From Coriobacteriia bacterium (GTDB taxonomy: Bacteria > Actinomycetota > Coriobacteriia > Anaerosomatales > Anaerosomataceae), in assembly GCA_030651765.1 (NCBI GenBank), contig JAUSBY010000001.1:1-64000 (forward strand): a stretch of 64,000 bases of DNA. Direction: 5' to 3'. Position 1 is the first letter of the stretch. Each line of letters starts with the position of its first letter. A model generated the notes under the pieces. It searched no databases and was not told the DNA's origin. It saw only the letters and a program-made list of their open reading frames with translations. The position numbers were made by a program, and so were the translations under genes. Shown piece by piece: positions 26,945 to 38,315 of the stretch.

Positions 26945-27170
26945 AGGAAGCACAAGAACCCCCGACCGGTTGGGGGGGTTCTGAAGACAAAGAAGTGTCC
27001 CGAGAGACCTCGCCAGCGAAATCCGCTACCTGCAGCTTCCCGTTTCACACCCTTGGAGCCTGCGAGCTTCCGGCCAGCTTGCGCGTGCCTTCCGCTTACA
27101 CACCCCGCCGGCAGCTACTGGTACGCTACCCTTCGCGGTTCGCCCGTCCGACCTCTCGGGACAAGACCAA
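26945..27170 (-). ncRNA. Candidate structured non-coding RNA, unclassified
   Basis: The 462-nt stretch 26940-27401 has no convincing protein gene. TGTCCCGAGAG (26996-27006) is exactly complementary to CTCTCGGGACA (27153-27163), so the 146 nt between them can be closed by an 11-bp stem. Read on the minus strand, the closed region contains repeated GGAAGC/GGGAAGC tracts, a GGTA-GCG-TACC hairpin, an AGCG/CGCT hairpin and a GCAA tetraloop. The terminator at 26982-26955 follows 13 nt after the closing stem, and a weak -10 TAGTCT lies just upstream near 27180. Size and end-to-end pairing recall 6S-like RNAs or a riboswitch-sized fold, but I could match no known family. Strand is inferred. Confidence 0.45.
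26955..26982. terminator. Terminator shared by the small membrane gene and the facing RNA
   Basis: AGAACCCCC (26955-26963) pairs with GGGGGTTCT (26974-26982). On the minus strand it is followed by TTCTTGTGCTT, so it is better placed to end a minus-strand transcript; on the plus strand it follows the small membrane gene by 16 nt. Confidence 0.7.
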
Positions 27171-27401
27171 CTTTAGACTACCGTCTGGCGGTGCGCAAGA
27201 GGCAATTCTGGAAATGTCCATGTTGTCGACCAACGGTATCAATTGTAAGTCGAACGGTTACCACTGCCCGATGAACGGCATTTGCGAGGGACGACCGGGG
27301 GCATTGCACACGGCTCGGGGTGTTTGCGCACATCGACACGCCGCGACGGACCCTCCAGCGGGTATAGTCGCATCAGTCAGCCGTTGCGAGAGGACAGCCA
27401 T
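27171..27401. other. Intergenic, AT-richer stretch with no gene recognised
   Basis: Roughly 27165-27290 has clearly lower GC than its surroundings. Short frames here encode Cys-containing peptides but lack ribosome sites and have no family resemblance. It probably holds promoters for the RNA (minus) and for the gene at 27402 (plus). Confidence 0.5.
27363..27368 (+). promoter_or_regulatory. -10 box ahead of the 27402 gene
   Basis: TATAGT preceded by GGG (27360-27362), 33 nt before the ATG. No -35 at 16-18 nt. It shares the GGGTA start with the putative -10 boxes at 30008 and 33957. Confidence 0.5.
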
Positions 27402-28349
27402 ATGGCTCATTCGGACCCCCGATACGATCCTCCACCGGACTACTCCCCTTCACCTGCACCGAGCTCGTACGGACCCGAGTCGTTTGGTGCGGCGAGCATC
27501 ACCCCTCCCCGATCGGCCAGCGTCGCGTCCACGTCCGGCACCGGGCCGCGCAAGCCGCTTGCGACCGCCATCGGGGTCGTCATCGCCCTTGTCATGTGCG
27601 GTTGTGCCGTGTCGGTCGCTCTTGCGGTGATGGCCTTCAGTGTGGCCGAAGACGATACGGGGACCGTCACGCTCCTCCCGGACAGCGAGACAGCATGGGA
27701 AAGCGATCGAGACAGCGGCGTGGCCAGCGACACACGCACCGCCGAGTGGCTCGCCTGGGACCCACCCGTCGGCACCGCGCTCGGCGCTCCACCTGAAGAC
27801 AGGCTCCCGATGATCGACGAGGGCATGGCCGCTGCGGCGCCGGGCCTGAGTGCGACAGAGGTCGCCTGGCGGGACGGCTACTACGATGCCGAGGCCGACT
27901 GGTTCTACGCGGATCTCGTGCTGGTCCGCGGGGAGCGCGTGCCGGGTGACCGCGTGTTTGCGGCCGTGGAGCTCTACCTCCAGAGCGACCAGATGATCGG
28001 CGACGGAATCGCGTTCCAGCAGTCCGAGACCGACTTGGTGACGACGGTCGCCGACGGCGAGCGCGAACTGCTCTACCGACCACAGTGGATGGGCGAGACC
28101 CTCGCCTTCAGTGATCCGTCGGTGGCCAACCTCTGGACGGCGGTGGGCGCGGACTGGCCCGACAGCGTGGTCATGGAGATGGCGCCGTGGGCGGAGGGGT
28201 CCGATACCTGGTACGTGAAGATCACGACATGGCGCGCATACGCGATCGACGAGATCAGCCCGCATGTCTACGCGACGTACGAGGATAGCGGCGACGGCTG
28301 GTCTCTCCTGTACTGGGAGTACCGCTACCCCGGAGTGCCCGCCGAATGA
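27402..28349 (+). CDS. Membrane-anchored protein with Pro-rich cytoplasmic N-terminus, unknown function
   Basis: 315 residues, ATG behind GAGAGGA. Residues 1-50 are Pro/Ser/Tyr-rich and disordered (DPPPDYSPSPAPSSYGPE). One membrane helix with CGC follows (AIGVVIALVMCGCAVSVALA, about 55-80). The outer domain of about 230 residues has alternating strands and many Trp/Tyr residues (SATEVAWRDGYYDAEADWFYADLVL, shown in part by motif WRDGYYDAEADW). The last strand is SLLYWEYRYPG. I do not recognise the domain. It faces gatB convergently with a 20-nt gap. Confidence 0.78.
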   Translation: MAHSDPRYDPPPDYSPSPAPSSYGPESFGAASITPPRSASVASTSGTGPRKPLATAIGVVIALVMCGCAVSVALAVMAFSVAEDDTGTVTLLPDSETAWESDRDSGVASDTRTAEWLAWDPPVGTALGAPPEDRLPMIDEGMAAAAPGLSATEVAWRDGYYDAEADWFYADLVLVRGERVPGDRVFAAVELYLQSDQMIGDGIAFQQSETDLVTTVADGERELLYRPQWMGETLAFSDPSVANLWTAVGADWPDSVVMEMAPWAEGSDTWYVKITTWRAYAIDEISPHVYATYEDSGDGWSLLYWEYRYPGVPAE

Positions 28350-28369
28350 GATCGGACGAGTCGCGGCGG

Positions 28370-29935
28370 TTACTCCAGCAGCCGCCGAACGACCTCGTTG
28401 ACGACCGCGGGGTTGCCCTGGCCGCGCATCTCGCGCATGACCTGACCGACGAAGAAGCCGGCCAGCCCGACCTTGCCGCCGCGGTAGCTCGCGGCCTCGT
28501 CCGGATGCGCATCGATCACACTCCGCACGACCGCCTCGATGGCCGAGGTGTCCGAGACCTGCTTCATGCCCCGGGCCTCGACGATCGCGCCCGGCGCGTC
28601 GCCCGTGGAGGCGGCCTCGGCAAAGACCTCCTTGGCCTGCTTGCCCGAGATCGTGCCGTCCTCGATGAGGCCGACGAGTTCGGCTAGCATCGCCGCGGTC
28701 ACCCGGGAGGCCACGATCTCGATTCCCGCGGCGTTCAGGTGTGCCGCGAGATCGCCGAGCATCCAGTTGGCGACCGGCCTGGCTCGATCGGCACCGGTGA
28801 GCGCGACCGCCTCCTCGAAGTAGCACGCAAGGGCGTGCTCGGCAGCGAGCGCCGCCGCATCGTGCTTGGGCAGGCCGAACTCGGCGATGTACCGGTCGCG
28901 CCGCGCGTCGGGCAGCTCGGGCAGCTTCTCCGCGAGCGCGTCTATCCACGCCAGCTCGAAACTGAACGGCACCATGTCCGGCTCGGGGAAGTAGCGGTAG
29001 TCGTGCGCCTCTTCCTTGCTGCGCAGGCCGCTCGTGCGCTTGGCGCCGGCGTCCCAGTGGCGCGTCTCCTGCTCGACGCGGCCGCCCGCATCGAGCAGGT
29101 CGGCCTGGCGGACGATCTCGTAGGCGATGGCATCGTGGAGCGACTTGAACGAGTTCATGTTCTTGACCTCGCTCTTGGTGCCGAGTTCGGTGGCACCGCG
29201 CAGGCGCACCGACACGTTGGCATCCACCCGCATCGAGCCCTCTTCCATGCTGCAATCGCTCACGCCGAGCGCGAGCCAGATCGATCGCAGCTTCTGCGCG
29301 AATCGGCGTGCCTCCTCGGGCGTACGGATGTCGGGCTCGCTCACGAGTTCCATAAGCGGCGTCCCCGCGCGGTTGAAGTCCACGAGCGAGTGTGTGGCGC
29401 CCGCGATGCGACCCTCGGAGCCGCCAACGTGCACCATCTTGCCGGTATCCTCCTCGAGGTGGATACGCGTGATCCCGATCCTCGCGCGATAGCCGCCGTC
29501 TTCGGGCACCGCCTCGGGGCCCACGAACGGCAACGCGCCGCCGAGGTCGGCACGCTCGGCCACGCCGTCGCCATCGACCTCGATGTCCACGAATCCCCCG
29601 CTGCAGAAGGGCAGGTCGTACTGGGAGATCTGGTAGTCCTTGGGCATGTCGGGATAGAAGTACTGCTTGCGGTGGAACTGGCTCCACAGCGCGATATCGC
29701 ACTCGGTGGCCAGCCCGGCGATCACGGTCCACTCGATCGCGGCCTCGTTTGGAACCGGCAGTGCGCCCGGCATGCCGAGGCAGACAGGGCACACGCGCGT
29801 GTTGGGCTCTCCGCCGAAGGCGACCGGACAGCCGCAGAACATCTTCGTGTTCACCGCGGTTATCTCGGTATGGATCTCGAGGCCGATGACGGCCTCGTAG
29901 CGTATGAGGACTTCGGTGAGCCGGTCTTTCGCCAA
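28370..29935 (-). CDS. gatB: Asp-tRNA(Asn)/Glu-tRNA(Gln) amidotransferase subunit B
   Basis: 521 residues. GatB activates the misacylated tRNA with ATP and, with GatA ammonia, makes Gln-tRNA or Asn-tRNA. Motifs: YEAVIGLEIHTEI, the zinc site with CGCP and CPVCLGMPG, FHRKQYFYPDMPKDYQISQYD, GGSEGRIAG, and YRYFPEPDM. The C-terminal YqeY-like domain ends in GNPAVVNEVVRRLLE. The start is a TTG with GAGGGGAG 7 nt upstream, a rare start codon. It is separated from gatCA by a wall-protein gene and a terminator and has its own -10 TAGAAT. Confidence 0.95.
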   Translation of the reverse strand: MAKDRLTEVLIRYEAVIGLEIHTEITAVNTKMFCGCPVAFGGEPNTRVCPVCLGMPGALPVPNEAAIEWTVIAGLATECDIALWSQFHRKQYFYPDMPKDYQISQYDLPFCSGGFVDIEVDGDGVAERADLGGALPFVGPEAVPEDGGYRARIGITRIHLEEDTGKMVHVGGSEGRIAGATHSLVDFNRAGTPLMELVSEPDIRTPEEARRFAQKLRSIWLALGVSDCSMEEGSMRVDANVSVRLRGATELGTKSEVKNMNSFKSLHDAIAYEIVRQADLLDAGGRVEQETRHWDAGAKRTSGLRSKEEAHDYRYFPEPDMVPFSFELAWIDALAEKLPELPDARRDRYIAEFGLPKHDAAALAAEHALACYFEEAVALTGADRARPVANWMLGDLAAHLNAAGIEIVASRVTAAMLAELVGLIEDGTISGKQAKEVFAEAASTGDAPGAIVEARGMKQVSDTSAIEAVVRSVIDAHPDEAASYRGGKVGLAGFFVGQVMREMRGQGNPAVVNEVVRRLLE

Positions 29936-30002
29936 CGCGGGACTCCCCTCGTGGATGTGTGCGAGCGCGCCGTTCTGCGCTCCCGGTGCACGTGCCGCTC
30001 CG

Positions 30003-30008
30003 ATTCTA
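30003..30008 (-). promoter_or_regulatory. -10 box of gatB
   Basis: TAGAAT on the minus strand preceded by GGG, 67 nt before the TTG start and downstream of the terminator at 30042-30073. It indicates that gatB is transcribed on its own. No clear -35. Confidence 0.5.
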
Positions 30009-30041
30009 CCCGAGCGAGGCGAGGGTGACCGAGAAGAAGCC

Positions 30042-30073
30042 GGTGGGGCGGTCCTAAATCGGGCCGCCCCACC
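30042..30073 (-). terminator. Terminator of the NHL/wall-binding gene
   Basis: GGTGGGGCGG (30042-30051) pairs with CCGCCCCACC (30064-30073), followed on the minus strand by GGCTTCTTCTC. It lies between the wall-protein gene and gatB. Confidence 0.75.
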
Positions 30074-30099
30074 CCATCACCCCACGTGCGGGTGCCGGC

Positions 30100-32022
30100 C
30101 TACCAGAGAAGACCCTGTGCAGCCGTGCGGACCGCGGGTGTCACCACGTCCGAACCGCCCAGGAACCTGATCTCGTAGATGTGGTCCTTGTACTCAGTCA
30201 GCATCGCGGCCGCCTCGGGGCTGAGCGCGCCGCCCCTCGTGAGCAGCATCACGCTGTAGTCGCTGCCCTGCAGGACTCCCCCCGCGAGCGCATCGGGGAA
30301 GTTCTCACCGGTCGCGATGGCCGGGCGGCTGAAGAGCATGCCCAGCCCGACGAAGCCGATGTCCGCGACCTCGGCGGCAGTCTCGTAGCGAGTGGCTCCG
30401 TCGATGCGCATGAAGCCATCAGGGATGAAAGGCGCTTCGCTCAGCGTGTCCTCGACGCCGGCGGAGACAGCCGACACGCCCCCGATGATGTAGCCGTGGT
30501 TCGTCGGGTTGCCGCCCCAACTGTTGGTGATCATCGCGTCGGCGATATGGCCGGGAAGCGCGTCGGACGGTGTCAGGTAGATCGGCCAGCCGTTGGCGGC
30601 CGCTATCGGCGAGACCGCGAGCGCGTCGGGGAAGTTCTCGCCCGTGCAGACGAATGCGGTGCCGTCGTACTCGACTCCGCGCATCGCCTTGACTTCGGCA
30701 GCTATGGCGATCGCGGTCTCGTAGCGCGTCGGACCTTCGAGGCGCGTAGCGATGTCCATCGTCGTGAGTGCCTTGGCGGCGTTCATCACCGCGTCGCTCA
30801 CGACATCGCTGCCGCCAAGGACGTAGACGCGCTTCGGCTCGAGCCGCTCGATCTCGTCGGCTACGGCGGCAGGAAGCGCGTCTCTCGTTGTAAGCAGCAG
30901 CGGCCCGTTCACCGTGCCGGCAAGTGCGGCTCCGCCAAGCGCGTCGGGCCAGTTGGCGCCGGTGGCTAGCACCACGATGTCCACCGCGTCGGGGTCGGGA
31001 TATGCCTTCTGCGATGCGGCGACCGCCGTGGTGTAGCGCGTGTCACCTTCGATCTCGGCAACCTCGGTGGACGCGCCCACGTTCCACTTGGAGATTCGAT
31101 GGTTGAATGTGTCTGCGACATACACCGTACGGTTGGGGCCGACCGCGATCCCGTACGGCCACTGGAACTGCCCGTCTCCGGCTCCCGGAGCGCCGAACGT
31201 CGCGAGGTGCGTGCCGTCCGGCTCGAAGACCTGCGCGCGCACGCCCTCCGCTTCGATCACGTACGAGCGCTCAAGCGGGTCCACCTCGACGTCGTACGGT
31301 CTCCGGAATTCCCCCGGATCCGTTCCTTCGCCTCCCCAGTTCGTGATGTAGTCACCATGGCGGTCGTACTTGATGACGGAGTTGGTGATGCCGGCATGAG
31401 TATCGGTCGTCGTGTAGACATTGCCGTCGTGCGCCAACCCCATGCCGCGCGTGTGAACCCCGAGCGTGGTCCACGAGCCACCGAACGTGCCGAACCAGTC
31501 CCAGGTCTTGATCTCGTACCCTGAGTCGGCCAGATAGATCGTCCCATCAAGAGCCACGGCGATCCGGAGCGGTTCGGATACCCCGGATGTGCCCACGCCA
31601 TCGATCGTCCGCACGTCGCTATAGAGTCCCGGGTTGAAGATGTGGATGCGCTGGCCGTTGCCCTTCTCGCCGACGTAGACGTGGCCCCAGCGGTCGGTGG
31701 TCACGCACATGGGACTGTCTAGGAGGGCCGAGCCAGCACCGACAGTCCCTACGGCATCAAGAAACGTCCCATCGGATGAGAACATCTGGATCCGGTGGTC
31801 GCCGCTTTCACCACCGGCAACAAAGACGCGTCCCCACTTGTCGACCGCGACGTCAGGCGGGTAGCGGAACTGACCGCCCGTCAGCAGCGCCGCGTCTGCA
31901 TTCGTGCTGCCCCAGTTCCGCTCCCAGGTGACCGTCACAGGTCCGGCGGCAGCCGCAGGCATCGCGCTCGCAACAACTACCGAGACGATAGCGAGCAACA
32001 ACGGCGTGAGCGCTCTGCGCAT
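30100..32022 (-). CDS. Secreted NHL-repeat protein with three cell-wall-binding-2 repeats
   Basis: 640 residues; the ATG at 32022 has GGGAGG 6 nt upstream and opens the signal peptide (MRRALTPLLLAIVSVVVASA). Residues about 25-320 are NHL/beta-propeller repeats (FRYPPDVAVDKWGRVFVAG, FRRPYDVEVDPLERSYVIE, FQWPYGIAVGPNRTVYVAD). Residues about 330-640 hold three PF04122-type repeats, each with RYxTAVA or RYETA, a GxNxPDALG/A motif and xxxGGSDVVS. In Clostridioides such repeats attach S-layer proteins to wall polymer. The gene separates gatA from gatB, which are normally adjacent. Confidence 0.9.
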   Translation of the reverse strand: MRRALTPLLLAIVSVVVASAMPAAAAGPVTVTWERNWGSTNADAALLTGGQFRYPPDVAVDKWGRVFVAGGESGDHRIQMFSSDGTFLDAVGTVGAGSALLDSPMCVTTDRWGHVYVGEKGNGQRIHIFNPGLYSDVRTIDGVGTSGVSEPLRIAVALDGTIYLADSGYEIKTWDWFGTFGGSWTTLGVHTRGMGLAHDGNVYTTTDTHAGITNSVIKYDRHGDYITNWGGEGTDPGEFRRPYDVEVDPLERSYVIEAEGVRAQVFEPDGTHLATFGAPGAGDGQFQWPYGIAVGPNRTVYVADTFNHRISKWNVGASTEVAEIEGDTRYTTAVAASQKAYPDPDAVDIVVLATGANWPDALGGAALAGTVNGPLLLTTRDALPAAVADEIERLEPKRVYVLGGSDVVSDAVMNAAKALTTMDIATRLEGPTRYETAIAIAAEVKAMRGVEYDGTAFVCTGENFPDALAVSPIAAANGWPIYLTPSDALPGHIADAMITNSWGGNPTNHGYIIGGVSAVSAGVEDTLSEAPFIPDGFMRIDGATRYETAAEVADIGFVGLGMLFSRPAIATGENFPDALAGGVLQGSDYSVMLLTRGGALSPEAAAMLTEYKDHIYEIRFLGGSDVVTPAVRTAAQGLLW

Positions 32023-32106
32023 CACAAGCCTCCCGTCTCCGGCGCGCCCCCCAGCACGCGCGATGACTACGAGAATCATCTTCCCACAATCAAGGGAGCG
32101 GACGCG

Positions 32107-33594
32107 CTACGAGTTGAGCGACCCCACGAGCGGCGGGATCGGATCGAAGCCCGTCGCCTCCTCAAACGCCGCCGCCGCGCGCAACAGAATCGCCTCGGCG
32201 AAGTAGTCACCGATGATTTGCAGCCCAATCGGCATGCCGGAAGTCGAGCACAGTCCGCTCGGCACGCTTACCGCGCAGTTGCCGGCGAGGTTCACGGGAA
32301 TGGTGTACACGTCGTTCAGGTACATCGTGTAGGGGTCGGACTTCTCGCCGAATCGGAACGCGACTTCAGGCGTGGTGGGCGTGAGCAGCACGTCGAAGCG
32401 CTCGAACGCTGCGCGGAAGTCCTCGATGATGCGCGTCCGGGCCTTCTGGGCCTGACCGTAGTAGGCGTCGTAGTAGCCGGCCGAGAGCGCGTAGGTGCCG
32501 AGCATGATGCGACGGATCGTCTCGGGACCGAAGCCTTCGGCGCGCGAACGCATGTAGAGGTCGAGCACGTCGGCAGGGTCCGCGGCACGGTGACCGTAGC
32601 GGATGCCGTCGAAGCGCGCGAGATTCGAACTGGCCTCGGCCGGGCCGATGATGTAGTAGGCGGCCAGTCCGTGACGCGCGGCCGGAAGATCGACCTCGCC
32701 CACCTCGGCACCGAGCGCGGCGAACGTCTCGGCGGCCAGATCGACCGATGCGCGTATCTCGGCACCGCAGCCCTCGAGCTCCAGCATGTCGCGAACGATC
32801 CCCACCCGCAGCCCCCGCGCGCCCTGGTCGAGCCCGTCTGTGTAGCTGCCCACTGGCTCGGATGACGACGTGGCGTCCATCGTATCGGCGCCCGAGATCG
32901 CCTCGAGAGCCAGCGCCACGTCATCCACGCTCGTGCCGAACGGGCCGATCTGATCGAGCGAGGAGCCGAAGGCGACCACGCCGTAGCGGCTCACACGCCC
33001 GTACGTCGGCTTGAGCGCCACGGTGCCGGTGAGCGCACCGGGCTGGCGGATCGAGCCGCCCGTGTCGCTGCCGAGAGAGATGCTCGTCATGCCTGCGGCC
33101 ACGCAGGCCGCGCTGCCGCCGGACGAACCGCCCGGCACGCGCTCGAGGTCCCACGGGTTGTGCGTGGGACCGTACGCCGAGTTCTCCGTCGACGAGCCGA
33201 ACGCGAACTCGTCCATGTTGCACTTGCCGATCGGCAGCGCACCCACATCGAGCAGCCTGCGAACCGCCGTGCAATCGTAGACGCTCTCGTAGTTCTCGAG
33301 CATGCGGCTCCCGCAGGTGGTCCGCGTGCCGATGAGGTTCATGTTGTCCTTGATGCCCGCGGGAACACCGGCGAGCGGCGGGAGCTCATTGCCGGCAGCA
33401 CGCGCCATATCGACACGGTCGGCGGCGGCAAACGCGAGCTCGGGTGTGAGCTGCAGGAAGGCGTGAACGTCGCCATCGAGCGCCTCGATGCGCGCGTAGG
33501 CTGCCTCGGCGGCCTCGCGTGCGGTGAACTCTCCCAGAGCGATCGAATCGCGCACCTGACGCGCGGAGAGCGCGGAGAGATCGATCACACTCAC
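32107..33594 (-). CDS. gatA: Asp-tRNA(Asn)/Glu-tRNA(Gln) amidotransferase subunit A
   Basis: 495 residues. It is an amidase that releases ammonia from glutamine. The Ser-cisSer-Lys triad is visible: Lys in GVPAGIKDNMNL, the two Ser in GGSSGGSAACVAAGM and SLGSDTGGSIRQPGA. KPTYGRVSRYGVVAFGSSLDQIGP and TYALSAGYYDAYYGQAQKAR are strongly conserved in GatA (quoted as short motifs GRVSRYGVVAF and SAGYYDAYYG). The GTG start overlaps the gatC stop (GTGA), with GGGGAGG 4 nt upstream. Confidence 0.96.
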   Translation of the reverse strand: MSVIDLSALSARQVRDSIALGEFTAREAAEAAYARIEALDGDVHAFLQLTPELAFAAADRVDMARAAGNELPPLAGVPAGIKDNMNLIGTRTTCGSRMLENYESVYDCTAVRRLLDVGALPIGKCNMDEFAFGSSTENSAYGPTHNPWDLERVPGGSSGGSAACVAAGMTSISLGSDTGGSIRQPGALTGTVALKPTYGRVSRYGVVAFGSSLDQIGPFGTSVDDVALALEAISGADTMDATSSSEPVGSYTDGLDQGARGLRVGIVRDMLELEGCGAEIRASVDLAAETFAALGAEVGEVDLPAARHGLAAYYIIGPAEASSNLARFDGIRYGHRAADPADVLDLYMRSRAEGFGPETIRRIMLGTYALSAGYYDAYYGQAQKARTRIIEDFRAAFERFDVLLTPTTPEVAFRFGEKSDPYTMYLNDVYTIPVNLAGNCAVSVPSGLCSTSGMPIGLQIIGDYFAEAILLRAAAAFEEATGFDPIPPLVGSLNS

Positions 33595-33893
33595 GATTCC
33601 TCCCCGGGGCTGGTGATCGATGGCACCACGAACGCGGTGCCATCGGAGTCGGGAGCATTGCGCAGGGCCTCGGCACGCTCCAGGCCGGGCACGACGACAT
33701 CGGCGCGCATGGCGTTGGTCACCGCAAGCGGATGCGCGGTGGGCTGAACGCCCTCGAGGTCGAGGTGCTGAAGCTCGTCGATATGGCCGAGTACGCTGGA
33801 GAGTTCGGCGGTGAGCGTCTCGATCTGTGCGTCGGTGAGCGCGAGCCGCGCGAGCAAAGCGACGTGTCGGACGTCGGATGAGCTGATAGCCAT
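33591..33893 (-). CDS. gatC: Asp-tRNA(Asn)/Glu-tRNA(Gln) amidotransferase subunit C
   Basis: 100 residues. GatC wraps around GatA and GatB and stabilises the complex. Family features: VRHVALLARLALTDAQIE at the start, a helix ELSSVLGHIDELQHLDLEGV and the end motif LRNAPDSDGTAFVVPSI. The ATG follows GGAGG by 7 nt. First gene of the gatCA transcript, behind a TATGAT box. Confidence 0.95.
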   Translation of the reverse strand: MAISSSDVRHVALLARLALTDAQIETLTAELSSVLGHIDELQHLDLEGVQPTAHPLAVTNAMRADVVVPGLERAEALRNAPDSDGTAFVVPSITSPGEES

Positions 33894-33951
33894 GCGGGTG
33901 CCTCCGGGAGAACGGCAGCGTGGCTGCCGACTGTCGGGACTGACGCGCACC

Positions 33952-33957
33952 ATCATA
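33952..33957 (-). promoter_or_regulatory. -10 box of gatCA
   Basis: TATGAT on the minus strand preceded by GGG, 58 nt before gatC. No canonical -35 at 17 nt. A weak CCGGG/CCCGG hairpin (33987-34002) behind the upstream gene separates the units. Confidence 0.5.
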
Positions 33958-34004
33958 CCCGAGAGACCCGCGTCCGGAGTCACGCACCGGGCCCCTACCC
34001 GGGC

Positions 34005-37171
<3,167 letters not shown>

Positions 37172-37465
37172 CTACTCCTCGGCCTTGAGCATCTGAACGT
37201 GCACGTCGTTGACCGAGTAGATGATCGTCTCGGGTACGAAGCGGTTCAGGCGCTCGGCCTCGTAGATCCACACGTCGGTGAGCGTCACCTTGAAGTAGAT
37301 TCCGCCCGGACCGGTCACCGGCTCGACGTCGACACCGTTGGCCAGGTACGCCCGCAACTCGGTCTCGATGTAGTAGGTGAAGACGCGCGCCGCGTCGCGG
37401 TACTCGTTATAGAGCGCGAGCCGGCGCTCGGCTTCGAACATATCCAGTTCGTCGATGCTGTCCAT
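37172..37465 (-). CDS. DUF2469-family protein
   Basis: 97 residues. The pattern LDMFEAERRLALYNEYRDAARVFTYYIETELRAYLANGVDV resembles the actinobacterial DUF2469 family (key pieces: LYNEYRDAA, YYIETELR, YLANGVDV), and the end FVPETIIYSVNDVHVQ fits its last strands. The family is small, soluble and of unknown function, and is typical of actinobacteria. It lies 6 nt ahead of ligA and its ATG follows AAGGGG. Confidence 0.8.
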   Translation of the reverse strand: MDSIDELDMFEAERRLALYNEYRDAARVFTYYIETELRAYLANGVDVEPVTGPGGIYFKVTLTDVWIYEAERLNRFVPETIIYSVNDVHVQMLKAEE

Positions 37466-37510
37466 ACAGTGGCCCCTTCCGAGTCGGTCATTCGAGATCG
37501 GATAGCGCGT

Positions 37511-38242
37511 TCATCCCCCGACGGGCGCAAGCGTCACATCGCCGACCGCGCCCAGCCGGTCACCTGCGATCACCGCCGCGCCGCGCACGCCCGTGATGCT
37601 CCGCGCGAACGCGAGTGCGGCCTCAACGTCGGCCGGGCCGTGGACACGGTTGCCGGTCGCGGTCGCCACCGCATCGGCGAGCGCGCCGTCGGCAGCCACC
37701 ACGGTGGCAGCGTGCGCCACGCCCAAACTCACACTATGCCCCACCGTACCCGACGATGTGCAGATCGCGAGCGGGAATGCGCCGGCGGCGAGCTCGATCG
37801 CCACGGTGCCCGACAGCGGCGAGTCACCGGCCACGAGCAGCACGCGTCGCGGTGTACGGCCGAGGAGGTAGAGATCGCCCCCGTTCTCCACGATCACCTC
37901 GCGGGAGTGAGCGGCCAGACCCCGTGCGACGCGCTCGGCAACCGCGCCCGCCACGGCAGCCATCGGCCCCACGCCCGCTGCGGCGCCCGCTGCGGCCATC
38001 GCATGCACGATCTCGGGAGCATCTTCGGCGACCTCAACCGGCACGAAACTCTCGGCGAACAGCGGATACCGCGCGATGTACCGCTCGAGGTCGGCACGAA
38101 GTCCGGCGACGAGCGCCTCGGCCTTAACGGTCAGGTCGCAAGACGCGCTGATGTGCAGGTCGGTCTCGGCCTGAACGACCCCGAAACCAACGAGCCCTGC
38201 GGCCCCCGCGCGCTGACGGTATGTTCTCGGTTCCCATGCCAT
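37511..38242 (-). CDS. UPF0280/ApbE-like thiamine-biosynthesis-lipoprotein-fold protein
   Basis: 243 residues from the ATG at 38242. Family-like pattern: YRQRAGAAGLVGFGVVQAETDLHI at the start, GPMAAVAGAVAERVARGL, the motif SREVIVENGGDLYL (the ENGGD signature of the ApbE fold) and AICTSSGTVGHS. ApbE transfers FMN to proteins; UPF0280 members occur in methanogens and anaerobes, and their reaction is not established. Same strand as DUF2469-ligA, 45 nt upstream. Confidence 0.83.
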   Translation of the reverse strand: MAWEPRTYRQRAGAAGLVGFGVVQAETDLHISASCDLTVKAEALVAGLRADLERYIARYPLFAESFVPVEVAEDAPEIVHAMAAAGAAAGVGPMAAVAGAVAERVARGLAAHSREVIVENGGDLYLLGRTPRRVLLVAGDSPLSGTVAIELAAGAFPLAICTSSGTVGHSVSLGVAHAATVVAADGALADAVATATGNRVHGPADVEAALAFARSITGVRGAAVIAGDRLGAVGDVTLAPVGG

Positions 38243-38315
38243 GGGCCCATGGTAGCAGCCAGCGGGCGCCGTACTCCTGCGGAATCGTCCGCGATCGGGC
38301 CGGCGGAGGAGGCCG

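Noticed and set aside
26945-27170. tmRNA, signal-recognition-particle RNA, RNase P RNA or a cobalamin riboswitch as identity of the RNA
   Set aside because: None of their hallmark sequences (SRP tetraloop region, RNase P core GAGGAAAGUC-type motif, tmRNA acceptor end, B12 box) is present on either strand.
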